A DNA stretch of 6,743 bases, taken from the NCBI GenBank assembly GCA_016762995.1, contig JAESUT010000023.1, forward strand, positions 10,860-17,602, given 5' to 3'. The notes under the pieces are model-generated. The model had not been told where the DNA came from. It worked only from the letters and a program-made list of their open reading frames with translations, and ran no database searches. A program made the translations under genes and the position numbers. Position 1 is the stretch's first letter. Each line of letters begins with the position of its first letter. Source of the DNA: Gammaproteobacteria bacterium (GTDB lineage Bacteria > Pseudomonadota > Gammaproteobacteria > Pseudomonadales > Pseudohongiellaceae). Positions 1 to 5,738 of this stretch are shown one piece after another.

Positions 1-296
1 GGAATGGGCAAGACAAAGCTGTGACTCATTCGAGAGGGGTCATACTCAAAATTGATGCTGATCCATTTGCCATCCGCGGTATACAGTGCCAGTTTAAGCA
101 GCCGTACATCTACTCGAAAACTCATGGTAATCATCTGCGGAGATTCAGTAAGGACGGAATCATCCGGAGGGAACGTTACCCCAGGGGTCAAAACTCCGTG
201 ACCATGTTGTGCTAGCGACGCGGTAGAGGCTAAGAGCCCAAGTAATGTGCCAAACAGCAGTACACCTACTTTTCTGTGGAATGCTTTAGGGTTCAT
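1..296 (-). CDS. Exported CopC-like domain protein, 3' end beyond the window
   Basis: The gene enters from the left edge; 98 codons and two bases of a minus-strand frame are visible, without a stop. The N-terminus looks like a Sec signal peptide: basic region to K9, hydrophobic run 10-23, and an A-S-L-A site near 29. The mature start is histidine-rich (HGHG at 31-34). It is followed by the start of a CopC-type beta-sandwich: PPDDSVLTESP (43-53), then DVRLLKLALYTADGKW. The same segments occur in the CopC-like protein at 1341-1937, so the two are paralogs. CopC proteins are periplasmic copper carriers, usually encoded near the membrane protein CopD. Whether CopD follows cannot be seen. In-frame ATGs also lie at 326 and 353, none with a good Shine-Dalgarno; 296 gives the cleanest signal peptide. 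The C-terminal half, which carries the usual SxDGHP copper motif, is outside the window, so copper binding cannot be judged. A 108-bp gap separates it from the thioesterase upstream on the same strand, so co-transcription is possible. Confidence 0.72.
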   Translation of the reverse strand, partial: MNPKAFHRKVGVLLFGTLLGLLASTASLAQHGHGVLTPGVTFPPDDSVLTESPQMITMSFRVDVRLLKLALYTADGKWISINFEYDPSRMSHSFVLPI

Positions 297-404
297 CGAT
301 TGCGTAATCCGTCTACTGGGTTTCATAGCCTCAATCTTAGCAAAAACGGTCATCGCTCTCTATTAGATAATTGATAGAAGGGGGATGGATAACTGCAATA
401 TTAG

Positions 405-1202
405 TCAGCCGAAATAGACCATGCATTGTCTGGTGAGAGCAACCAAGCGACCCAGTTCATCGTAAATTTTACCCGATTGCTGTGTGTAGCCATCGGCAGC
501 GGCGTCCACCTCGAATTCCAGATAGAACCACTCGCCTGCTATTTCTTCTGGCGCTTCGACGAATTCCAATGACCAGGTCAATGAGCTGGCCGGCACGGGA
601 GGCTTCTCAAAATGGGAGAGCAGAACCGGCGGTGGGATGTCTGCTATGGCAACTAGCTTCTCGATAGGAAAGCGCGAGACATCTTGTTTGTGGCGTACCC
701 ACATACTCAATGAAGGTTTGTAGTTTCCAGAAAATGGGATGCCACCACCGGTCCAGCAGCCATCGAAATACTGGAGGAAATGCGGCAGGCGTTTGGCATT
801 GTCACTAAATGATATGCCGCTATCTCTGCTCGGCAATTCCTTATTAGCTGCAGCGGCTGGCTTGAAGGCTTTGCGAGAATTGCCAAATGCCGCCATGGCT
901 TGTAGTGCGATTTGTCCGCCTGAAATCACGTTCGCGCTGCACTGTGTGACGTTCTTACCTTGGCGTAGGATATTGGCCTCTACCTTGACCTCTCCGGGAG
1001 CTACCGGAGCAATAAAGGAAACCATTAGGGAGCGAATGGTCTGCGGCTGAGTTAGTCTTTTCCGCATTGCGGTCACCGCAAACGCGGCTGATAAACCACC
1101 AAATGCAGAGCGTCCCTGCGACCAATTCTCACTAAATCGTGTGCTATTCGAGTCGCTATTCTCGAGATTTGTAAGTATGTCTTCTAGATTTGTATCTTGC
1201 AT
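405..1202 (-). CDS. TesB-like acyl-CoA thioesterase (double hotdog fold)
   Basis: The 265-residue protein has the length and layout of the 4HBT_3 / TesB-like thioesterase family, cytoplasmic enzymes that hydrolyse acyl-CoA to free acid and CoA. The first hotdog spans about 15-110 and includes the family's opening W-x-Q-G-R-x-x-FGG (27-36) and the strand QGKNVTQCSA (81-90). The second spans about 140-265, with ADIPPP (187-192) and a C-terminal GKIYDELGRLVALTRQ (244-259), the typical closing strand. D188 and Q259 are plausible active-site residues by analogy with TesB, but this is not proven here. No signal peptide is present. The ATG at 1202 has AAGG about 7 bases upstream. Its natural substrate cannot be read from sequence. 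It lies between two CopC-like genes with no obvious biochemical link to them. It is divergent from the right-hand one and shares an intergenic region with it that contains a perfect inverted repeat. Confidence 0.85.
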   Translation of the reverse strand: MQDTNLEDILTNLENSDSNSTRFSENWSQGRSAFGGLSAAFAVTAMRKRLTQPQTIRSLMVSFIAPVAPGEVKVEANILRQGKNVTQCSANVISGGQIALQAMAAFGNSRKAFKPAAAANKELPSRDSGISFSDNAKRLPHFLQYFDGCWTGGGIPFSGNYKPSLSMWVRHKQDVSRFPIEKLVAIADIPPPVLLSHFEKPPVPASSLTWSLEFVEAPEEIAGEWFYLEFEVDAAADGYTQQSGKIYDELGRLVALTRQCMVYFG

Positions 1203-1235
1203 TCGTAGACCTTCTAATTCTTGTAAATCACGCTC

Positions 1236-1254
1236 TCATATTTCCCAAATATGA
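1236..1254. promoter_or_regulatory. Perfect inverted repeat, candidate operator between divergent genes
   Basis: The sequence TCATATTT-CCC-AAATATGA has 8-bp perfect arms around a 3-bp spacer. It lies 34 bp upstream of the thioesterase start and about 87 bp upstream of the preferred start of the CopC-like gene. Position and symmetry suit a binding site for a dimeric repressor acting on one or both divergent genes. No regulator gene is visible in the window, so the cognate protein is unknown. It is AT-rich and could be fortuitous. A TTGACG hexamer at 1255-1260 adjoins it but lacks a convincing -10 partner. Confidence 0.4.
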
Positions 1255-1331
1255 TTGACGATGATATTCTTCGTCATCAGTTTTTCGTTGTCGTGGTAAT
1301 GGGTTTTGTTGCTATGGACGTGATTAATAGT

Positions 1332-1335
1332 GGGA
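1332..1335 (+). promoter_or_regulatory. Weak ribosome binding site supporting a TTG start
   Basis: GGGA stands 5 bases before the TTG at 1341. It is the only reasonably placed Shine-Dalgarno-like stretch among the in-frame starts of the CopC-like gene (1251 ATG, 1299 ATG, 1314 ATG, 1320 GTG, 1341 TTG), and it helps decide the start. The match to the 16S tail is only about three bases, so support is moderate. Confidence 0.35.
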
Positions 1336-1340
1336 TAGCA

Positions 1341-1937
1341 TTGAAATCATACTCTTTCCAGAAATTAAGTATTGCCCTGTTAGGGCTAGGGATGTGGCAT
1401 TCTGCCGTCGCACAGCCTCTTTATGATGAAGATGTTACAGGAATAAGCATAGAAACAGAAACTGTGCCGGTGGATGATAGTGTCTTATTCGAAGCCCCCG
1501 GCCAACTCCAATTGGAGTTCCCTTATGATGTGCGCTTAGTCAAATTGACCCTTCGCAATGAACTTCGAGACTGGGTGGATATTAATTTTCGTTACGACCC
1601 TGCGCTGCAAGAAAGATTTTTATGGAATATTCCTGAATTGATGGCGGCTACGTATTACACCGCTGACTGGGCTATTCTTGCAGCGAATGACCGCCTTATA
1701 AGAGGAAGTTTTAGTTTTTCTTTCGGTCCTGAGGCGGAGGCACCCTCGGCGATTAAGGCGGCAGAGGCGTTGGTGCTCGGTTCTATAGGTGCGGGTCCTA
1801 ATACGCGCTTTGTTACGCCGCCGCGTACCAATATTATCCTCAATCAAGATCAGCCGAACTACGATCCACCTTTTACGATTAAGTTGGAAAACGGGCAAGC
1901 AGAACAATCATTAGGCTCTTCTGCCGAGCCTCGCTAA
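1341..1937 (+). CDS. Exported CopC-like protein lacking copper ligands
   Basis: The 198-residue protein has a Sec signal peptide (MKSYSFQK, hydrophobic 9-19, cleavage near SAVA-Q at 24/25). The CopC-type sandwich follows at about 40-130: PVDDSVLFEAPGQLQLEF, DVRLVKLTL, then L-W-N-I-P-E-L with Y-Y-T-A-D-W and a closing G-S-F-S-F-S-F strand. CopC proteins carry copper in the periplasm, using an N-terminal His and a His in the SxDGHP motif. Here the mature start is Gln-Pro, the motif reads AANDRLI (114-120), and the mature chain holds no His or Cys at all, so copper binding by the classical site is unlikely. A tail of about 70 residues, rich in Pro and Asn, follows the domain and is not recognised. 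The frame is open back to an ATG at 1251, but that start has no ribosome site, overlaps the inverted repeat, and would add a second hydrophobic stretch. The TTG at 1341 gives a normal signal peptide. It is a paralog of the partial gene at the left edge. Confidence 0.75.
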   Translation: MKSYSFQKLSIALLGLGMWHSAVAQPLYDEDVTGISIETETVPVDDSVLFEAPGQLQLEFPYDVRLVKLTLRNELRDWVDINFRYDPALQERFLWNIPELMAATYYTADWAILAANDRLIRGSFSFSFGPEAEAPSAIKAAEALVLGSIGAGPNTRFVTPPRTNIILNQDQPNYDPPFTIKLENGQAEQSLGSSAEPR

Positions 1938-1958
1938 GCCTAGGGCCTAGAATTTAGC
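1933..1958. terminator. Weak stem between convergent genes, possible terminator
   Basis: GCTAA (1933-1937) can pair with TTAGC (1954-1958), and CTAG pairs with CTAG inside this stem, separated by a small internal loop. The stop codons of the two convergent genes sit in opposite arms and pair with each other. The stem is AT-rich and no strong T-run follows, so terminator function is doubtful. No better terminator was seen in the 16-bp gap. Confidence 0.2.
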
Positions 1959-2901
1959 GGCTTACATTCACAGTGACATACTGATCGTGATAAAGTCCTC
2001 CGTCGTCACCGCGTGCCCAAAGAACATACTCGCCAGGCTCTGAAAACGTCACCCTTACCTCGTACATGCCATCATCTGGAATAGGAGGAGGGGTCCAAAG
2101 AGCTCCCCAAGGTGAGTTGGCAGACGTGCGCGTATCCTCCCAAGGCTTGACCTGAGCTGGTTCGAAGCTCACTTCACCGGGCCCTCTAAATTTATTCCAA
2201 GAGAGGAACAAGCCGTTGGTCTTACCAACAGTGGTACGACGTGGAGGGCGCATCATGCGTTCTTGAACAGTTGTTTTGTTTCGCCTGGCGGTGCTGCTGC
2301 GTGGCTTTGGCAGACCATCGTCGACGACCTTTGTGATGAGTATGATTTCTTCACCAACTTTCGCATTTCTAAGTAGAGATCCATCGACTGTCTCGCCTTG
2401 CACGCTCACTACAGGAGCCATGTTTGCGCGTGACTCCGGGCTGCTGGTTCCGGCGCCCAAAGATCCAGTCTCCGACGCAATCACCATGTTATCTATTAGA
2501 TAGTCGGTCGTTAAAGTGCCGTAGGCTTTGTTTGTCTCGCCATTGTGGGTAATGGTCCACACTAGTTCTCTGTCGCCCCAGTTGGAGGGAACCACCACTT
2601 CAAAGGTAAATCTATTTCGCCTTGGCAGGAAGTGAGTTGGTTGGCCTCGGTCGATAACCCCTGGTGTGAAAAAATTATTGTCGCCAACTTGAATGTCAGG
2701 TTGCTCGTCCCAGTTCTCATTCATGTATCCAAAAAGTAGACTAAATGTTCCGTCATCATTGGGGCGCCAGCCTTCATAGCCCGGTTCGATTTCAGCACCA
2801 GAGCGATAGCTGAGTTGTGCGGAAGCAGATTGCATGCTCAGAACTGAAAAGAAGAAAAATCCTGTCAGCCATTTTATTTTGTTTCTCGAGAAATGATTCA
2901 T
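1954..2901 (-). CDS. Exported YEGW-family protein of unknown function, copy 1
   Basis: The 315-residue protein has a signal peptide (basic to K10, aromatic-rich hydrophobic core 11-23, cleavage near SASA-Q at 28/29). Motifs in order: EPGYEGWRPN (39-48), FGYMNENW (57-64), DRGQPTHFLPRR (84-95), ETGSLGAGTSSPESR (144-158), RMMRPP (215-220), LFLSWNKFRGPG (231-242), PWEDTRTSANSPWGALW (253-269). The C-terminus, FSEPGEYVLWARGDDGG (286-302), resembles a PKD or Ig-like beta-sandwich strand pair. All motifs recur in the gene at 3095-4027, so this is a tandem paralog. From memory, uncharacterised proteins with this YEGW / RGQPTHF pattern occur in other bacteria including Acidobacteria; no function is known to me. 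The ATG at 2901 is preferred because GGAGG lies 5 bases upstream; an in-frame TTG at 2913 overlaps that site. The terminator at 3051-3087 precedes it, so it probably has its own promoter between 2912 and 3050. Confidence 0.82.
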   Translation of the reverse strand: MNHFSRNKIKWLTGFFFFSVLSMQSASAQLSYRSGAEIEPGYEGWRPNDDGTFSLLFGYMNENWDEQPDIQVGDNNFFTPGVIDRGQPTHFLPRRNRFTFEVVVPSNWGDRELVWTITHNGETNKAYGTLTTDYLIDNMVIASETGSLGAGTSSPESRANMAPVVSVQGETVDGSLLRNAKVGEEIILITKVVDDGLPKPRSSTARRNKTTVQERMMRPPRRTTVGKTNGLFLSWNKFRGPGEVSFEPAQVKPWEDTRTSANSPWGALWTPPPIPDDGMYEVRVTFSEPGEYVLWARGDDGGLYHDQYVTVNVSR

Positions 2902-2906
2902 GCCTT

Positions 2907-2911
2907 CCTCC
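2907..2911 (-). promoter_or_regulatory. Strong Shine-Dalgarno fixing the start at 2901
   Basis: On the minus strand GGAGG is followed by AAGGC and then the ATG at 2901, a spacing of 5 bases. An upstream in-frame TTG at 2913 would place this site inside the coding sequence and is therefore rejected. The strong site suggests good translation of YEGW copy 1. Confidence 0.7.
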
Positions 2912-3050
2912 AATAATGATTTCTTGTTATTAGTTGTTAGTAAATGCCCTGTTTAAGACTCATGATTGGAACAGCTCGGCATATTGGCTCAAATAAAGTC
3001 TGCCAGTATCGCTGCTGATTTCATCCTGTCTGAAACTTGCTAAATTTTAG

Positions 3051-3087
3051 TCAATAAAAAGGGGCGAATGTCGCCCCTTTTTATTGA
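3051..3087 (-). terminator. Rho-independent terminator, 17-bp perfect stem, works on both strands
   Basis: The arms TCAATAAAAAGGGGCGA (3051-3067) and 3071-3087 are perfectly complementary around a 3-base loop. Read on the minus strand, the GC-rich core (GGGGCGA / TCGCCCC) is followed by TTTTTATT, the classical intrinsic terminator form. It begins 7 bases past the TAG of the YEGW gene at 3095-4027. The A-run on the other side makes it equally able to stop plus-strand transcription. It separates the monooxygenase-YEGW transcript from YEGW copy 1. Confidence 0.92.
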
Positions 3088-3094
3088 GTGTTAA

Positions 3095-4027
3095 CTATTC
3101 GCTAACATTCACTGTGATGTAGCCGTCGTGATAAAGGCCGCCATCATCTGCACGACCCCAGAGTACATACGTCCCAGGCTCGTCAAAAGTTACAGTGACT
3201 TCATAAAAGCCATCCTCAGGCGGCTCGGGTGGCAACCAAAGCGCCCCCCATGGTGAGTTCGCTGAAGTTCGCGTGTCTTCCCAAGGCTTCGGCATTGGCG
3301 GATCAAAAGTGACATTACCTGGGCCGCGGTACTTGTTCCAAGATAAGAACAGGCCATTTACCTTGCCTACTGTGATGCGCGTTGGAGGTCGCATCATTCG
3401 ACGTTTTAGGGCGTCTGCATCGATAGTACTCTCTCTGCGAGCCACAGGCAGTCCGTCATCTACCACTTGAGTGACGAAGGTCATCTCCTCACCAACCTGG
3501 GCAGTGCGAATATCATCACCCTGAATTGTCACGGTAGGTGCGGTATTGGATCGGGACTCAGGGCTGCTAGTGCCAGGACCCAATGAACCAGTTTCAGACG
3601 CGATGACCATGTTATCGACAAGATAATCGGCTTTTAGAGTCGCATAGGCTTTTCGCTCGACTCCATTGACCTTGAGTGTCCATATCAATTCGCGTTCACC
3701 CCAATCGGAGGGAACGACAACCTCGAACGTAAAGCGATTTCTACGCGGAAGGAAATGAGTAGGTTGGCCTCGGTCAGCATTCCCTGGTGAGAAGGAGTTA
3801 TTGTCTCCGATCTCTACATCCGGCTGCTCCGTCCAATTTTCATTCATGTAACCAAACATGAAGCTGAACGTGCCATCCCCATTGGGGCGCCAGCCTTCGT
3901 AGGCCGGTTCGATGTGCTGCCCATGCTGAAAAGTATCAGCGATAACTGCACTTGAAGCGCTCAATAAAAAAACGGCAATCAGCAGAGCGTTAACTCTACT
4001 GATTGCTTCACTGCTTAGTTTGCTCAT
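3095..4027 (-). CDS. Exported YEGW-family protein of unknown function, copy 2
   Basis: The 310-residue protein has a signal peptide (n-region to R11, hydrophobic 12-28, likely cleavage VIA-D at 30/31). The family motifs are EPAYEGWRPN (40-49), FGYMNENW (58-65), DRGQPTHFLPRRNRFTFEV (85-103), ETGSLGPGTSSPESR (145-159), MMRPP (211-215), FLSWNKYRGPG (227-237), PWEDTRTSANSPWGALW (248-264) and a PKD-like end, FDEPGTYVLWGRADDGG (281-297). By eye well over half of its positions match copy 1, while the DNA has diverged widely at third positions, which points to an old duplication. Unlike copy 1, the mature N-terminus carries histidines H35 and H38 (FQHGQH). The start lies 19 bp after the stop of the cytochrome-monooxygenase gene on the same strand, so the two are almost certainly co-transcribed; GAGG lies 13 bases upstream, a long spacing. 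A strong terminator follows. The context suggests an exported partner or accessory protein of the copper enzyme, but no catalytic motif is recognised. Confidence 0.85.
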   Translation of the reverse strand: MSKLSSEAISRVNALLIAVFLLSASSAVIADTFQHGQHIEPAYEGWRPNGDGTFSFMFGYMNENWTEQPDVEIGDNNSFSPGNADRGQPTHFLPRRNRFTFEVVVPSDWGERELIWTLKVNGVERKAYATLKADYLVDNMVIASETGSLGPGTSSPESRSNTAPTVTIQGDDIRTAQVGEEMTFVTQVVDDGLPVARRESTIDADALKRRMMRPPTRITVGKVNGLFLSWNKYRGPGNVTFDPPMPKPWEDTRTSANSPWGALWLPPEPPEDGFYEVTVTFDEPGTYVLWGRADDGGLYHDGYITVNVSE

Positions 4028-4046
4028 GTTTCTACAACGGCCTCAA

Positions 4047-5486
4047 TTAATTGCTAGCTACGTCGTTTGCATCTTCGCTTTCAGCTTCTGCGACAGGAGC
4101 AACTAAAGGTGCTAAGCAAAGAGGGCAGCCGATCACGTGATCGTTCGGGCCCAAATTGAGTGCCTGACGTCTTTCTTCCATAGCTTCGAAGAATTGATCA
4201 TCAGTTAAAGTAACGCGAATGCCCAAATCGATGAACATGTTCGTTACAGAGCGGTTGCCCGAACCTTGCCAGTTACGCGGGTCAGGAACGTTCGGGTTAG
4301 TCTCCGTGTTGTTCATGTAGCCAACGATATGCAGGATGGTGCCTTTAGGCAGAAGTGGTGCTGCGTTCTCTGCGTAAGGATAGCCGCGCACCCAGTTGTG
4401 GTCGTAGCCAACGCAAGAAAGAGTCTCTACCGTGTAGCCCCATATCGCTTCGAGACACATGCGTTCGCCTGGAGCGTGCAGGTGTGGCTCGAAAGTAACA
4501 ACCTTGGTGTGCTGGCTGAGTACAGTGTAGGCATGAAGCTCCTGGTCTTTCGCGTTACCAGTAATGCTGATGTCTACGCCGTTACCTAAGCCGATGAAGG
4601 CGTTCTGATACTTGGGCTCATAACCTACAGGATGGAAACGAAAACCTACTTCCATATGCGCAGTCGTATCGCGACCATTGGAGTGCATATGCACGGAGTC
4701 GGAAACGATGGATGATCCAGCCTTCAGAAGGCGACCTGCTTCTTGGTCGAAGATGTCAGCGTTTCTGCCAACTTCATGGACAGGCCATGGGATTGAAATT
4801 CCAGGGCCACGTTCGCCGTTTTCGTCAAGCTGGGCTGTGCCCCAGATCATGTGGTGGAAGATGTACGCCCCGCCAACAGTATCTCGGCCAGTTCCGGCTT
4901 GATTGTCGACATCGTTAACTTCCACGACCTCGACAGATTTAACGTAGCGGTCTTCTTTCAAACCTGTAGGAATGTAATCGATCTCACCCCACCAGTCAGG
5001 CGTACCTGCTAGCTTAGTGACTTCGTTCATGACAACAATAAGGTCCGGCTCACCGGCCTTCCACTTCATGCCGTCATCAAATACCAAGGCATCAGGAGCG
5101 TCGGCTTCGTTGCCTTTTGGTGTGCCGCTGCGCGCCCATGTAGAAATTAGAGCGAGATCTTCGTTGGAAAGCGACGGATCATCCTTGTACTCCTGAATAC
5201 CGATGTCCTTCTCCATGTACCAAGGAGGCATGGCGCCTGCGCGGTCACGAAGAGCTGTCTTGTATTCAATCAGACCGGCGAATGGAGCGACTTGGTCGTA
5301 AGTCACTAAAGGCATGGGACCAGCGCCACCGTCTCGGTGACAGTTCTGGCAGCTGCGCTGCAGAATTGGCTCAATATCCTTGTGGAATGTGACTTCGCTA
5401 GATTGTGCTAGTGATATACCCGGAATGGACATTGCTGCTGCTACTGCTATACCGCTCAGCAGTGATTTTGCGGAAATTATTCGCAT
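4047..5486 (-). CDS. Exported c-type cytochrome fused to a PHM-like two-copper monooxygenase domain
   Basis: The 479-residue protein has a signal peptide (1-28, SLA-Q cleavage). A c-type haem domain spans about 33-122, with CQNCH (46-50) and a probable axial Met in AGAMPPWY (M86). A domain resembling copper type II ascorbate-dependent monooxygenases such as peptidylglycine alpha-hydroxylating monooxygenase spans about 145-430. By motif alignment to PHM, HH at 211-212 (FHHMIWG, compare VHHMLLFG) and H268 (or H266) would form the CuH site. HLH at 335/337 and M417 (SVTNMFI, compare SSDEMCN) would form the CuM site. All six expected ligands are thus placed. Cys344 and Cys358 may pair. A C-terminal CPLC (454-457) is followed by an acidic Ala-rich tail. 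The substrate is unknown; hydroxylation of a C-H bond with O2, fed electrons through the haem, is inferred. GAGGAG 9 bases upstream supports the ATG at 5486. The next gene on the same strand is YEGW copy 2. Confidence 0.85.
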   Translation of the reverse strand: MRIISAKSLLSGIAVAAAMSIPGISLAQSSEVTFHKDIEPILQRSCQNCHRDGGAGPMPLVTYDQVAPFAGLIEYKTALRDRAGAMPPWYMEKDIGIQEYKDDPSLSNEDLALISTWARSGTPKGNEADAPDALVFDDGMKWKAGEPDLIVVMNEVTKLAGTPDWWGEIDYIPTGLKEDRYVKSVEVVEVNDVDNQAGTGRDTVGGAYIFHHMIWGTAQLDENGERGPGISIPWPVHEVGRNADIFDQEAGRLLKAGSSIVSDSVHMHSNGRDTTAHMEVGFRFHPVGYEPKYQNAFIGLGNGVDISITGNAKDQELHAYTVLSQHTKVVTFEPHLHAPGERMCLEAIWGYTVETLSCVGYDHNWVRGYPYAENAAPLLPKGTILHIVGYMNNTETNPNVPDPRNWQGSGNRSVTNMFIDLGIRVTLTDDQFFEAMEERRQALNLGPNDHVIGCPLCLAPLVAPVAEAESEDANDVASN

Positions 5487-5738
5487 ATGATGCTACTCCT
5501 CAATAGCTGGTTCGATCGACTATCTGTTGATAATTAAAATTGAATTCGGTACTGCTAAAATGACTAGCGAACAATAGCATTATTCGGCTAGTAGTTGAAT
5601 TCCTCTAGCTCTCAGAAGGGCCCACTAATCAGTGATTCGACCCTGTTAAGTAGGGTAAGTAGACCAGATAACTGGTGAATTTTTCGAAACTTTCAGGAAT
5701 CAGTCAATTCTAGGGCGAGAAGCGGGGAAAGAGCCATT
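5487..5738. other. Intergenic region with several dyads, probable promoter of the monooxygenase operon
   Basis: No reading frame is supported in these 252 bp. They separate SURF1 from the monooxygenase gene on the same strand and should contain the latter's promoter, though no convincing -35/-10 pair could be fixed. Dyads seen include ACCCT-N7-AGGGT (5640-5656), ACCAG-ATAA-CTGGT (about 5663-5676), AATCA-G-TGATT (about 5627-5637) and the imperfect repeat at 5564-5591. No clear T-tailed terminator follows SURF1, so read-through cannot be excluded. Confidence 0.4.
5564..5591. repeat. Imperfect inverted repeat upstream of the monooxygenase operon
   Basis: CTAGCGAACAAT (5564-5575) faces ATTATTCGGCTAG (5579-5591), which reads CTAGCCGAATAAT on the other strand. 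The arms match except for one inserted base and one mismatch, around a 3-base centre. It lies about 80-105 bp upstream of the monooxygenase start. It could be an operator or an RNA hairpin in the leader; neither is shown. Confidence 0.3.

Noticed and set aside
21..215. Plus-strand 64-codon open frame near the left edge
   Set aside because: It lies antisense to the CopC-like partial gene, shows no recognisable motif and no ribosome site; the minus-strand frame has a signal peptide and a family match.
739..1050. Plus-strand 103-codon open frame inside the thioesterase gene
   Set aside because: It is a shadow frame of a well-supported thioesterase on the other strand, without a recognised domain.
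1620..1907. Minus-strand open frames of 62 and 95 codons inside the CopC-like gene
   Set aside because: They are Arg-rich with no family features, opposite a frame with a signal peptide and CopC motifs.
2912..3050. Possible TTAAAC / TAATAA promoter pair for YEGW copy 1
   Set aside because: The 18-bp spacing is acceptable but both boxes match the consensus poorly in an AT-rich stretch; a promoter is expected here but its position cannot be fixed.
4266..4589. Plus-strand 107-codon open frame inside the cytochrome-monooxygenase gene
   Set aside because: It is antisense to the copper-site region, whose conserved motifs explain the sequence; no ribosome site or domain was seen.
5663..5690. ACCAG-ATAA-CTGGT followed by a T-run on the plus strand as a terminator
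   Set aside because: The stem is only 5 bp, and no plus-strand gene lies upstream that would need a terminator here.
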